From the NCBI GenBank assembly GCA_021787335.1, contig JAJYMC010000044.1, positions 76,137 through 140,136 on the forward strand: a stretch of DNA of 64,000 nucleotides, given 5' to 3'. The DNA is from Bacillota bacterium. GTDB taxonomy: Bacteria > Bacillota > Sulfobacillia > JAJYWN01 > JAJZPE01. Below the pieces are notes generated by a model. That model worked only from the letters and a program-made list of their open reading frames with translations. It was not told the origin of the DNA and searched no databases. This document shows, in pieces, positions 16,930 to 26,243 of the stretch; within the stretch, counting starts at the first letter, position 1; every line of letters starts with the position of its first letter. Position numbers and translations under genes: made by a program.

Positions 16930-17628
16930 GTGGCGCCAAGGAAGGCCCGGGAGAACCCGGAGCGACGGACAGCGATCCTCGACGCGGCTCTGAGAGTCTT
17001 TGCCGACAAGGGCTATCGCGGCGCGACCAGCCGCGTGATCGCCGCCGAGGCCGGGATCACGCCTGGCACCATCTACTGGTACTTCAAGGGGAAAGAGGAC
17101 CTCTTCCGGGCGGTCATCAGGGAGCGCAGCCCGATCCCGGCGGTGCTGGCCCAGGCGGCCCGGAGCGACCGGCCGCCCGAGGAAGTGATCCCCGAGATCA
17201 TGGACACCTACCTCCGCGCCTTGGAGGAGCCGCCGGCCAAGTATGCCTTCAGGATCGTCCTGAGCGAGCTCGGGCACGACCCGGAGCTGACGGCGGTGCT
17301 GAGGGAGGAGATCGCCCTTAGGCTCCTCGGAGCCCTCAGCGAGTACGTCACGACCCAGATGGACAAGGGCCGGATCCGCCCGATCAACCCCGCCTTCGTG
17401 CCCATGGCCATCATGGGGCCGCTGCTCCTCGTGCTCCTGGGGCAGTCTCTGATGGGCATGGACTTCGGACCGCAGGCCCGGGAGCTCGTCGTGAACACCA
17501 TCTCGGACGTCATCCTTCGCGGGCTGCTGCCGCGTGACGAAGGCTCGTCCGGGTCCAGGCTGAATCCCGACCCCAATCTCAATCCCTGGAAGTCAGTACC
17601 ATCCGACGCTTCAGCGAAGGGGAGATGA
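16930..17628 (+). CDS. TetR/AcrR-family transcriptional regulator
   Basis: This 232-residue repressor-type protein has an N-terminal helix-turn-helix, from RTAILDAALRVFADKGYRGATSRVIAAEAGITPGTIYWYFKGKEDLF (residues 14-60). The C-terminal ligand domain is of the type common next to drug exporters. The GTG start at 16930 has AGGAG eleven bases upstream; an ATG at 16919 is in another frame. Its stop overlaps the ATG of the ABC ATPase gene (ATGA), so regulator and exporter form one unit. Likely control is autorepression through the palindrome at 16889, relieved by an unknown ligand. Confidence 0.92.
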   Translation: MAPRKARENPERRTAILDAALRVFADKGYRGATSRVIAAEAGITPGTIYWYFKGKEDLFRAVIRERSPIPAVLAQAARSDRPPEEVIPEIMDTYLRALEEPPAKYAFRIVLSELGHDPELTAVLREEIALRLLGALSEYVTTQMDKGRIRPINPAFVPMAIMGPLLLVLLGQSLMGMDFGPQARELVVNTISDVILRGLLPRDEGSSGSRLNPDPNLNPWKSVPSDASAKGR

Positions 17629-18374
17629 CCGACATGGCGGAATCGGCGGTGCTTCTGAGCGGACTGCGCAAGAACTTCGGGGCCGTGCGGGCCCTCGACG
17701 GCCTGGACCTCGAGATTCCCCGGGGACAGACCTTCGGGCTCATCGGACCGAACGGTTCCGGCAAGACCACCCTCATCCGCATCCTGGCCGGCCTGCTGCG
17801 GCCGAGCGGGGGCGAGGCGAGGGTGTTCGGCCGGCGGATGCCCGACCGCTCGGTGGCCAGGCGCATCGGCTACATGACCCAACAGGACGCCCTCTACGGT
17901 GACCTGAGCGCCCGGGAGAACCTGAGGTTCTTCGGCGCCCTCTATGGCCTGACCGGCCGCAAGGCTGAACGGCGGGTGAACGAGGTCCTCGAACTGGTGG
18001 AACTGAGCCAGGTCGCCCGCCGCCCGGTGGAGACCTTCAGCGGAGGCATGCGGCAGCGTCTGTCCCTGGGCATCGCCCTGCTGCACCAGCCGCCTCTCCT
18101 GCTCCTCGACGAGCCGACGGTGGGGGTCGACCCCGAGCTGCGCCGGACCTTCTGGGGCCACTTCCGCGACCTCGCCCGCATGGGGGCGACGCTCATCGTC
18201 TCGACCCACCACCTGGATGAGGCCGAACGGTGTGACCGAGTGGCCCTCGTCAGGTTCGGAGTGGTGCTGGCCGACGGCCGGCCGGCCGACCTCAAGGAGG
18301 CCTCCGGCCAGCCGACTCTGGAGGACGCCTTCCTGTACTTCGCCGATGCGCAGAGGAAAGGGGCGGGACAATGA
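17625..18374 (+). CDS. ABC transporter ATP-binding protein (ABC-2 exporter)
   Basis: This 249-residue ATPase has Walker A GPNGSGKTT (about residues 45-53), Q-loop MTQQDALYGDL, signature FSGGMRQRL, Walker B LLLLDEPTVGVDP and the switch His in STHHLDEAERCD. The sequence is of the drug/polysaccharide ABC-2 export class. It overlaps the regulator upstream and the permease downstream by four bases each, so all three genes are translationally coupled. The exported compound is unknown. Confidence 0.93.
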   Translation: MTDMAESAVLLSGLRKNFGAVRALDGLDLEIPRGQTFGLIGPNGSGKTTLIRILAGLLRPSGGEARVFGRRMPDRSVARRIGYMTQQDALYGDLSARENLRFFGALYGLTGRKAERRVNEVLELVELSQVARRPVETFSGGMRQRLSLGIALLHQPPLLLLDEPTVGVDPELRRTFWGHFRDLARMGATLIVSTHHLDEAERCDRVALVRFGVVLADGRPADLKEASGQPTLEDAFLYFADAQRKGAGQ

Positions 18375-19549
18375 ACCTCACGACTGTTTTCGCGGTGGTC
18401 GGCCGGATCATCCGGCAGTTCGGCCGGGACCGGCGGACCCTGGCCCTCATCGTCGTCGTCCCAGTGGCCGTGCTCGCGCTGTTGGTCTGGATCCTTCGCT
18501 CGCCACTGGCCACGCCCAAGGTGGCCGTGGTCTCTCCGGACGCTGAGGTGAAGCGCCTGGCGACGGCCGCCCTGACCGAGGGCGGGCAACTCGAAGTCGT
18601 CGAGCTTGAGACCACTGACTACCGGCAGGCCCTCCGGGACGCGAAGGTCAAGGCCGTCTACATCATCCCCGGCGACGTCCTGACGGCCATGGCCGCCGGC
18701 CGCGCGCCCGACCTGACCGTCGCCGTCCAGGGGACCAACCCGACCCTGACCCGGCTGGCCGAGGCGATGACCGGGAAGGTCGCGCAGGCCCTGCTGCCGG
18801 CGGTGCCGCGCCCGGCCCCCGTGCCCGTCATCGGGCCGGGTCCCAAGCAAGGGGGTTCGGCCCCGCAGACGACGCCTTCCCCGATAGTGGTGCCCTTCGT
18901 CCCGCAGAAGCCGGTCGTCCACACGGAGTACGTCTACGGCAGTTCGGCCTTCACTTCCATCGATATCATGGCCCCGGCGTTCATCGCCTTCTTCGCCTTC
19001 TTCTTCGTCTTCCTGCTGACCTCGGTCTCCTTCCTCCGTGAACGGACGCAGGGGACGATGGTCCGCCTATTCGCCTCGCCGATGCGGCCGGCGGAGATGG
19101 TCCTGGGGTACACCATCGGCTTCACCCTCTTCGCGCTCCTCCAGTCGGCCATCGTCCTCGTCTTCGTGGTCTACGCCCTGAAGATCCACTACGTCGGGAG
19201 CGTGGCCCTGGTCTTCCTGATCGAGGCCGTGTTGACCATCGGCGGCGTCAACCTGGGCATCTTCCTCTCGACCTACGCCAAGAACGAACTGCAGGTGGTC
19301 CAGTTCATCCCGCTGGTCATCGTCCCCCAGGCCATCCTGTCCGGCTTCGTCTTCCCCCTCGAGGACATGACCCCGGCCCTGCGGGCCCTGGGCCAGGCCA
19401 TGCCCCTGACCTACGCCAACCAGGCGATGAAGGACATCATGGTCAAGGGCCTGGGCCTCGCGGACGTCTGGCCGTCGCTGGCCGTCCTCGGCGGCTTCGT
19501 GGTCTTCTTCACCATCCTCGGGTCCGTCGCCGCCCGGCGTTCGGCCTGA
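18371..19549 (+). CDS. ABC-2 type permease
   Basis: This 392-residue membrane protein has one N-terminal helix (residues 20-45), a large external domain up to about residue 190, and five further helices, the normal plan of YhfE/YhaP-like ABC-2 permeases. The external part includes a Pro-rich stretch with [18 protein letters not shown]. The membrane core shows [28 protein letters not shown] and [23 protein letters not shown], both characteristic of the family. It works with the ATPase encoded just upstream. Confidence 0.92.
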   Translation: MNLTTVFAVVGRIIRQFGRDRRTLALIVVVPVAVLALLVWILRSPLATPKVAVVSPDAEVKRLATAALTEGGQLEVVELETTDYRQALRDAKVKAVYIIPGDVLTAMAAGRAPDLTVAVQGTNPTLTRLAEAMTGKVAQALLPAVPRPAPVPVIGPGPKQGGSAPQTTPSPIVVPFVPQKPVVHTEYVYGSSAFTSIDIMAPAFIAFFAFFFVFLLTSVSFLRERTQGTMVRLFASPMRPAEMVLGYTIGFTLFALLQSAIVLVFVVYALKIHYVGSVALVFLIEAVLTIGGVNLGIFLSTYAKNELQVVQFIPLVIVPQAILSGFVFPLEDMTPALRALGQAMPLTYANQAMKDIMVKGLGLADVWPSLAVLGGFVVFFTILGSVAARRSA

Positions 19550-19573
19550 CCCGCCCGCGGGCGCGGAGAGGAA

Positions 19574-19614
19574 TGTCGGTTTCTTCCAACAGAACCTGTC
19601 GGTTTTGACCGACA
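19574..19614. promoter_or_regulatory. Two 18-bp activator sites upstream of the sigma-54 activator gene
   Basis: The sites TGTCGGT-N4-TCCAACA (19574-19591) and TGTCGGT-N4-ACCGACA (19597-19614) share the plan TGTCGGN-N4-NCCGACA; the second is a perfect inverted repeat. The same plan recurs upstream of the livK gene. I see no GG-N10-GC sigma-54 promoter between here and the gene, so these sites may mediate autoregulation of an ordinary promoter. Confidence 0.7.
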
Positions 19615-19724
19615 GGCCAGCAGGAAAATGCGATTTACCTGGCGAATTCAGATATTATGTAATATTTGAAACGCCGGGTTTTCTTTTCCCTTACGGCGGC
19701 CTTCCCGGCGGCGGAGGTCCGACC

Positions 19725-21137
19725 ATGGCGAAACCGAAGCGACCCGATCCGATGAGGGCTGAACTCCAGGCGGCGTTGGCCCGAGCCGATTTCCTCGACG
19801 GGGTCCTCGACAGTTCGTATGAGGGGATCGTCGTCGTCGACCTGGACGGCCGGGTCGTCCTGATCAACCGCGCGTACTGCGATTTCCTCGGCAAGGACCG
19901 GCGCGAACTCATCGGCCGGCACGTCACCGAGGTGATCGAGAACACGCGGCTGCACCAGGTGGCTCAGACCGGCATCGCCGAGATCTCCGTGGTCCAGCGG
20001 ATCAGGGGGCAGAACATCCTCGGCCACCGGTTGCCCATCCGGCTCGACGGCCGGATCATCGGGGCCATGGGCCAGCTGGTCTTCCAGCGCACGGAGGAGA
20101 TCAAGGGGCTCGTCGGCCGGCTCAACCTGCTCGAGAGCCGGATCGAGTATTACGAGACTCAGTTGCAGGATATCTTCGGGGCCCGCTTCACCCTGGACGA
20201 CGTCTTCGGCCGCAGCGAGGGCGTCCGCGAAGCCAAGCGGGTGGCCCTGAAAGCGGCGCGGGGCAACTCCTCAGTCCTCATCCTCGGCGAGAGCGGGGTG
20301 GGGAAGGAGGTCTTCGCCCACGCCATCCACCGGGTCAGTCAGCGGGCTCGTGGGCCGTTCGTCAAGGTCAACTGCGCCGCCATTCCCGAGCAACTGCTGG
20401 AGTCCGAGTTCTTCGGCTACGAGCCGGGGGCCTTCACCGGGGCGGGCAAGGGCGGCAAGCCGGGCAAGTTCGAACTGGCCGAGCACGGGACGATTTTCCT
20501 CGATGAGATCGGCGACATGACCCCGAACATGCAGGCCAAGCTGCTGCGAGTCCTGCAGGAGAAGGAGATCGAGCGGGTCGGCGGCGTGCGCCCCATCCCG
20601 GTGGATGTCCGGGTCATCTCGGCGACCAACCGGGACCTGAAGCAGGCCACCGCCGACGCGGCTTTCCGGAACGACCTCTACTACCGGCTCAACGTGGTCT
20701 CCCTCGTTGTCCCGCCGCTGCGCGAACGGCCGGAGGACATCCCGGAGATCGTCGCCAAGCACCTGACCAAGGTCTGCGGCGAGATGCAGGTCCCCCTTCG
20801 CCGCGTGGCTCCGGACGCGATGGAGGTCTTCCGCAAGTACACCTGGCCGGGCAACACCCGGGAACTGCTCAACGTGGTGGAGCGGGCGGTCAACCTGGCC
20901 GAGGGCGAGGTCATCACGGTCGAAGACCTGCCGCCGGTCCTCCGCGCCGCGGCCGGCGTCGCCACTCCGGTTCAGCTCTTTGAGGGGACGCTGGCCGAGG
21001 CGGTCGAGCGGGCCGAGCGGGAAGCCGTGGTCCAAGCCCTGGCCACGGCCGGCGGGAACAAGGTCCGGGCGGCCAAGCGACTGGGGGTCCACCGGTCGAC
21101 CCTATACGAAAAAATGGCAAGATTCGGCATCGACTGA
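19725..21137 (+). CDS. PAS-domain sigma-54-dependent transcriptional activator
   Basis: This 470-residue enhancer-binding protein has a PAS sensor domain (about 20-130), an AAA+ domain with Walker A GESGVGKE (188-195), the sigma-54 contact loop GAFTGA (235-240), Walker [10 protein letters not shown], and a C-terminal Fis-type helix-turn-helix with [20 protein letters not shown]. It activates promoters read by sigma-54 RNA polymerase. The ATG at 19725 is preceded by GGAGG; upstream in-frame codons lie in an AT-rich leader and were rejected. Its probable target is the promoter at 21326 controlling the transporter and catabolic genes directly downstream. The signal sensed by the PAS domain is unknown. 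Confidence 0.94.
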   Translation: MAKPKRPDPMRAELQAALARADFLDGVLDSSYEGIVVVDLDGRVVLINRAYCDFLGKDRRELIGRHVTEVIENTRLHQVAQTGIAEISVVQRIRGQNILGHRLPIRLDGRIIGAMGQLVFQRTEEIKGLVGRLNLLESRIEYYETQLQDIFGARFTLDDVFGRSEGVREAKRVALKAARGNSSVLILGESGVGKEVFAHAIHRVSQRARGPFVKVNCAAIPEQLLESEFFGYEPGAFTGAGKGGKPGKFELAEHGTIFLDEIGDMTPNMQAKLLRVLQEKEIERVGGVRPIPVDVRVISATNRDLKQATADAAFRNDLYYRLNVVSLVVPPLRERPEDIPEIVAKHLTKVCGEMQVPLRRVAPDAMEVFRKYTWPGNTRELLNVVERAVNLAEGEVITVEDLPPVLRAAAGVATPVQLFEGTLAEAVERAEREAVVQALATAGGNKVRAAKRLGVHRSTLYEKMARFGID

Positions 21138-21163
21138 TAACGGACTGTAGGAACAGCCCGACA

Positions 21164-21250
21164 TGTCGGGTAGACCCGACATGAACCAAAGGCAAGGCGA
21201 GCCCCGGTTTAGCGGCCGCCGGTCCACAGGTCTGTCTGGCTAGGCCGACA
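21164..21250 (+). promoter_or_regulatory. Two 18-bp activator sites (UAS) upstream of the livK sigma-54 promoter
   Basis: Site 1 is TGTCGGG-N4-CCCGACA (21164-21181), a perfect inverted repeat. Site 2 is TGTCTGG-N4-GCCGACA (21233-21250). Both share spacing and half-site sequence with the pair upstream of the activator gene. They lie about 75 to 160 bases before the -24 box, a normal distance for DNA looping. The 424-base gap between the activator gene and livK is filled by these sites, the promoter and a tandem repeat. Confidence 0.78.
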
Positions 21251-21325
21251 TCCAGAACCAGGGTCCGGCTGCGGGGTACGGCGTACCCCTCGGTGCTGTG
21301 GCCCTTTTTCGTTTCCAGGCGGGAT

Positions 21326-21341
21326 TGGCACGAACTTTGCT
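21326..21341 (+). promoter_or_regulatory. Sigma-54 promoter
   Basis: The sequence TGGCACG-N4-TTGCT matches the -24/-12 consensus at every informative position, with GG and GC correctly spaced. Transcription would begin about 12 bases downstream and run into livK. The adjacent sigma-54 activator gene and its sites strengthen the call. Confidence 0.9.
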
Positions 21342-21363
21342 TCGTCTGAGAGTGGACAAGTCC

Positions 21364-21401
21364 GTGCATCGCCATAAACCGTGTGCATCGCCATAAACCG
21401 T
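21364..21401 (+). repeat. Perfect 19-bp tandem repeat in the livK leader
   Basis: The unit GTGCATCGCCATAAACCGT occurs twice head to tail (21364-21382 and 21383-21401). It lies just after the expected sigma-54 transcription start and 160 bases before the livK start codon, so it would be in the untranslated leader RNA. It could be a regulatory site or a recent slippage duplication. Confidence 0.85.
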
Positions 21402-21561
21402 GTCAGATACCTCACTGGTTCTACTCTTTGCGGAGGTTTGCCAGAGAAGCTGAGGAGGTGGTCCGCACCGCCAACCGTTGGCACCGCGATGCGTTCTCAG
21501 TCCCGGTCAGTCCCGAGATCAGTGAACCGGCAACCGACTCCAACGACAAGGAGGATGAACC

Positions 21562-22740
21562 GTGCGAAAGAGCTTGGCTCTGTTTCTGGTCGTGGCTATG
21601 TTGGTCCCGGTGATGGCCCTGACCGCCGGCTGCAGCGGTGGATCCAAGGAGATTCTCATCGGCAACATCCAGGACCTCACCGGCCCGAACAAGGCTTTCG
21701 GCGTGGCGATGACCAACGCCGCCCAGATGTATATCGAGAAGTTGAACGCGGCTGGAGGCATCGGCGGCAAGCAGCTTCGGATGATCAGCTATGACACCAA
21801 GTCCGACGTCAACGAGGCCATCAACGCCTACAATCGCCTCATCGACCAGGACAAGGTCCTCGCCGTGCTCGGCCCGCCCATCGCCAACATGGGCATCGCC
21901 CTGGCCCCCATCTCCGTGACCAAGAAGGTCCCCATTATCGGCCTCTTCATGGACGAGAAGGCGACCACCGACGCCAAGACCGGCCAGCCCTTCACCTACA
22001 TGTTCCTCGCTCAGAACTCGGCCGGCACTCAGGCTCGAATCATGGCCTCTTACGCCATCAACGAGCTGAAGCTGAAGAAGTTCGCCGTCCTGTATAACCA
22101 GCAGAACGCCTACTCGGTGTCCCTGGCCGAGCCGTTCATCGCTTACGTCACCGCCCATGGCGGGACGGTCGTCGACAAGGAGACCTTCCTGACCGCCGAC
22201 AAGGACTACAAGACCCAGCTGACCAAGATCAAGAAGGCCCAGCCGGAAGCCATCTACATGCCGACCTATCCGCAGGAGATTCCGCTTTCCCTGCAGCAGG
22301 CCTATGAACTCGGGATCAAGGCGACCATCCTCGGCGACAACTCCTACATCCCGTTCGCCACGGCGAGCAACACCGACCCCAAGGCCGCCGAGGGCGTCTA
22401 CTTCCCGTATGGCGTCGACCCGGCCGACGCCAAGTTGCAGCAGTTCGCGACCGACTACAAGGCCAAGTGGGGGATCGCCGCGATCGCCCAGAGCTACTCC
22501 GGTTGGGACGCCTTCGGGGCGCTGGCGGACGCCATCAAGCGGGCCTACGCGGCCAACAAGAAGGTCACCCCGGACATGGTGGCCGCCGAGATGAACAAGA
22601 CCAAGGACTACGCGGGCTACCAGGGGGCCCTGACCATCTCGCCGGACACTCACCGTCCGGTCGGGCTTCCGATGGTCATCCTCCAGATCAAGGGCGGTAA
22701 GCCGACCACTCTCACCCAGTACAAGGAACCGACCCAGTAA
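21562..22740 (+). CDS. ABC transporter substrate-binding lipoprotein, branched-chain amino acid type (LivK-like)
   Basis: This 392-residue receptor has a signal peptide with lipobox MALTAGC (Cys24) and the periplasmic-binding-protein type I fold: IGNIQDLTGPNKAFGVAMTNAAQMYIEKLNAAGGIGGKQL, then GPPIANMGIALAPI and YSGWDAFGALADAIKRA. It captures the ligand outside the cell for the LivHMGF importer. Members of this group also carry aromatic acids, urea and other amides, so a branched-chain amino acid is not certain. The GTG start has AAGGAGG upstream. It is the first gene after the sigma-54 promoter. Confidence 0.93.
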   Translation: MRKSLALFLVVAMLVPVMALTAGCSGGSKEILIGNIQDLTGPNKAFGVAMTNAAQMYIEKLNAAGGIGGKQLRMISYDTKSDVNEAINAYNRLIDQDKVLAVLGPPIANMGIALAPISVTKKVPIIGLFMDEKATTDAKTGQPFTYMFLAQNSAGTQARIMASYAINELKLKKFAVLYNQQNAYSVSLAEPFIAYVTAHGGTVVDKETFLTADKDYKTQLTKIKKAQPEAIYMPTYPQEIPLSLQQAYELGIKATILGDNSYIPFATASNTDPKAAEGVYFPYGVDPADAKLQQFATDYKAKWGIAAIAQSYSGWDAFGALADAIKRAYAANKKVTPDMVAAEMNKTKDYAGYQGALTISPDTHRPVGLPMVILQIKGGKPTTLTQYKEPTQ

Positions 22741-22759
22741 GGACATCCGTGTGGCCTTT

Positions 22760-22792
22760 GCCGGGGGCGGGGCCCGACGCCCTGCCCCCGGC
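22760..22792 (+). other. Intercistronic hairpin between livK and livH
   Basis: The arms GCCGGGGGC (22760-22768) and GCCCCCGGC (22784-22792) are perfectly complementary, without a T-tract. As in the tct operon, it follows the receptor gene and may stabilise that part of the message. Confidence 0.6.
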
Positions 22793-22821
22793 TCCGGTCC
22801 CTTTAGGAGAGGGTAGCGACC

Positions 22822-23718
22822 ATGGAAGGAACAAGCACTTTCAGCTTCGTGGTCCAGCAGATGGTCAACGGGATCTCGCTGGGAGCGGTCTATGCGCTGA
22901 TCGCGGTCGGCTTCGCCCTCGTCTTCAACGTCCTCAAGTTCTCCAACTTCTCGCACGGCGGCGTCATCGGGATCAGCGCCTACGTGGGCTTCCTTGGCGC
23001 CCTTCACCTCCACCTGCCGCTGCTCCCGACCCTGCTGCTGGGGACCTTGGCCGGCGGCGTCGTCGCTTCTGTCGTCGAGTTCCTCGCCTTTCGGTCGATC
23101 CGGAAGAAGCGGGGGCAATTGGTCTATTTCTTCGTCACCTCGGTGACCATGCTGATGCTTCTCGAGCAGGTGCTGGTCATCTTCTTCGGGGCGTCGTTCT
23201 TCACTTACCCGCAGCTGATCAGGACGACTTCCTTCACGGTCGGCGGGGTCAGCATCTCCATCCTCTACATCCTGATGATGGTCTGCGCGGCCGTCGCCTT
23301 CGCGGTCCTGGCCTGGGCGCTGCGCTACACGAAAGTCGGCATCGCCATCCGAGCCGCCTCCAACGACCTCACCACGACCAACCTGATGGGGGTCAACGTC
23401 GACTTCATCGTTCTGGCCACCTTCTTCGTCTCCGGCCTCCTGGCCGGACTGTCGGGCGTGCTTCTGGGCATGGCCTATACGCTCTATCCGCAGATCGGGC
23501 AACTGGTGGTCAAGGGGTTCATCGCTTCCGTCCTCGGCGGGCTCGGCAGCCTGACCGGGGCGGCCATGGGTGCCCTGGCCCTGGGTATCGTCGAGGTCTT
23601 CCTCATCACCGTCATGGGCGCCGGGCTGTCCCCGGCGGTCATCTTCGTCCTGATGGTGGTCTTCCTCCTGGTGCGGCCGCAGGGCTTCGCCGGGGTCAGC
23701 TTCAAGGAGAAAGCCTGA
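22822..23718 (+). CDS. Branched-chain amino acid-type ABC transporter permease (LivH-like)
   Basis: This 298-residue permease has eight or so membrane helices and LivH motifs: NGISLGAVYALIAVGFALVF near the start, NFSHGG, and the cytoplasmic coupling loop near VGIAIRAASNDLTTTNLMGVNVD. The C-terminal GFIASVLGGLGSLTGAAMGALALG is also typical. It pairs with the LivM-like subunit. The ATG at 22822 follows TAGGAGAGGG. Confidence 0.93.
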   Translation: MEGTSTFSFVVQQMVNGISLGAVYALIAVGFALVFNVLKFSNFSHGGVIGISAYVGFLGALHLHLPLLPTLLLGTLAGGVVASVVEFLAFRSIRKKRGQLVYFFVTSVTMLMLLEQVLVIFFGASFFTYPQLIRTTSFTVGGVSISILYILMMVCAAVAFAVLAWALRYTKVGIAIRAASNDLTTTNLMGVNVDFIVLATFFVSGLLAGLSGVLLGMAYTLYPQIGQLVVKGFIASVLGGLGSLTGAAMGALALGIVEVFLITVMGAGLSPAVIFVLMVVFLLVRPQGFAGVSFKEKA

Positions 23719-23779
23719 TGTTGACCGCACATGGCGTTCGGCAAGCCCCGTCCAAGCAACCACAGTTGAGGTGGACAGC

Positions 23780-24691
23780 GTGTCTTACTTCGTAACGGTA
23801 GGGGTTTTCACCGCCATCACCATCATCGGCGTGCTGGGGACCTTCATCCTGACCGGCCTGACCGGGCTGTTCTCCCTCGGCCAGGCGGCCTTCATGGGCC
23901 TCGGGGCTTACGTGTCGGCCCTGTTGGTGGTGACCTTCCACGTCCCGTTCCCCCTGGCCGTCGTCCTGGCCGTGCTCTTCGCCCTCGGAGTGGGCTACTT
24001 CATCGGATACACCACCCTCAAGATCCGCCAGGACTTCTTCGCCCTGGCCACCTTCGGCTTCGGGGAAGCCGTCCGGGCGGTGATGAACGAGTCGGTCAAG
24101 TGGACCGGCGGGGCCATGGGCTTCGCCGGCGTCCCCCAGTTGACCACGCCCTGGCTGGCGGCGGCTGCGCTGATCGCGGCGGTGTGGCTGGTGCGTAACG
24201 TCCGCTACTCCAAGTTCGGACGGGACTGCCTGGCCATCCGCACCGACGAACTGGCCGCCGAGGTCATGGGGATCAACGCCTTCGACCACAAGCTGAAGGT
24301 CTTCCTGCTGGGCGCCGGACTATCGGCCTTCGCCGGGGCTCTCTCGGCCTTCTTCACCACCTACGTCGAGCCGGCCATGTTCGGCTGGACACAGTCGGCG
24401 GTCTGGATCATCATGGTCTTCTTCGGCGGCCGGGATAGCCTGACCGGGGCCATCTTCGGGGCCACCACCCTCTCGGCGTTACCGGAGGTGCTGCGCTTCG
24501 CGTCACAGTGGCGCGTGGCCATCTACTGTCTGATCATCCTGCTCATCATCAACTTCCGGCCGGCCGGGTTGTTCGGCCGGTGGGAGCTGTCCTTCAAGGG
24601 CCTCAGCCGGAGACGGCCTCCGGGCGCGGGCGCCGGGAAGGGCCGGCGTAAAGCCGTGGCCGAGAAGGGAGGCGCGGACGCCGATGCCTGA
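23780..24691 (+). CDS. Branched-chain amino acid-type ABC transporter permease (LivM-like)
   Basis: This permease of about 303 residues has LivM features: LTGLTGLFSLGQAAFMGLGAYVSALL, the loop SKFGRDCLAIRTDELAAEVMGIN, and WTQSAVWIIMVFFGGRDSLTGAIFGA. The GTG at 23780 was chosen because GAGGTGG lies seven bases upstream; an in-frame GTG at 23771 overlaps that site. The last 25 residues are Arg/Lys/Gly-rich. It overlaps the ATPase gene by eight bases. Confidence 0.91.
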   Translation: MSYFVTVGVFTAITIIGVLGTFILTGLTGLFSLGQAAFMGLGAYVSALLVVTFHVPFPLAVVLAVLFALGVGYFIGYTTLKIRQDFFALATFGFGEAVRAVMNESVKWTGGAMGFAGVPQLTTPWLAAAALIAAVWLVRNVRYSKFGRDCLAIRTDELAAEVMGINAFDHKLKVFLLGAGLSAFAGALSAFFTTYVEPAMFGWTQSAVWIIMVFFGGRDSLTGAIFGATTLSALPEVLRFASQWRVAIYCLIILLIINFRPAGLFGRWELSFKGLSRRRPPGAGAGKGRRKAVAEKGGADADA

Positions 24692-25465
24692 AATGGAGAG
24701 GGCCCCCCTCCTCGAGGTCAAAGGGCTGTGCAAGAGGTTCGGCGGTGTGCACGCCGTCGATGACTTCAACGCCGTGGTCAACCGCAACCACCTCGTCGGC
24801 ATCATCGGCCCCAACGGGGCCGGCAAGACGACCATCCTCAACCTGCTCTCCGGGGTCTACCCCGGCAACAGCGGCCAGATCGTCTTCCAGGGTCAGGACG
24901 TCGCCGGGAAGAGATCGCACCAAATCGGCCGCCAGGGGATGACGCGGACCTTCCAGAACATCCGGCTCTTCGGGGACATGAGCGTCCTCGACAACGTCAA
25001 GATCGCCTACAGCTGGCAAGCCAAGTACGGGATGCTCCAGGCGATGCTGGGTCTCAGGGGCGTCAGCCAGACGGAAAGGGAAGTGGAGGGACGGGCCCTG
25101 CACTGGCTGGAGCGGGTGGGCCTGGCCGAGCACCGTGCGGACATGGCCGGCAGCCTGCCCTACGGTCTGCAGCGGCGGGTCGAACTGGCCCGCGCTCTGG
25201 CCGGCGAGCCGAAGCTGCTCCTCCTCGACGAACCGGCGGCCGGCCTCAACCCGGCCGAGGTCCAGGAGTTCATCGCCCTCGTCTCGGGGCTCTTCAGTGA
25301 GCTGGACCTGTCGATCATCCTCATCGAACACCGGATGGAGGTCGTCATGCGGCTTTGCCATTGGATCTACGTCCAGGACTTCGGGCGGACCATCGGGCAG
25401 GGCACGCCGGAGCAGATCCGCAGGGACCCCGTCGTCATCAAGGCCTACCTCGGGGAGGAGTTCGA

Positions 25466-25469
<4 letters not shown>
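24684..25469 (+). CDS. Branched-chain amino acid-type ABC transporter ATPase (LivG-like)
   Basis: This 261-residue ATPase has Walker A GPNGAGKTTILNLLSGVYPG, the LivG-type ARTFQNIRLF-like motif (here TRTFQNIRLFGDMSVLDNV), a slightly altered signature LPYGLQRRVELARAL, Walker B LLLLDEPAAGLNPAE, and the H-loop ILIEHRMEVVM. The signature LPYGLQ is usual for this subfamily. It overlaps livF by four bases. Confidence 0.94.
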
Positions 25470-26182
<713 letters not shown>

Positions 26183-26243
26183 CCGGCGGGCGGGAGGACG
26201 TACCCCGCTGGGTAATCATCGTCGACTCAAGGAGGCAACGTTC

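Noticed and set aside
21421-23763. A 780-codon minus-strand frame opposite livK and livH
   Set aside because: It is a shadow of the importer genes with His/Asp/Gly-rich low-complexity content and no domain.
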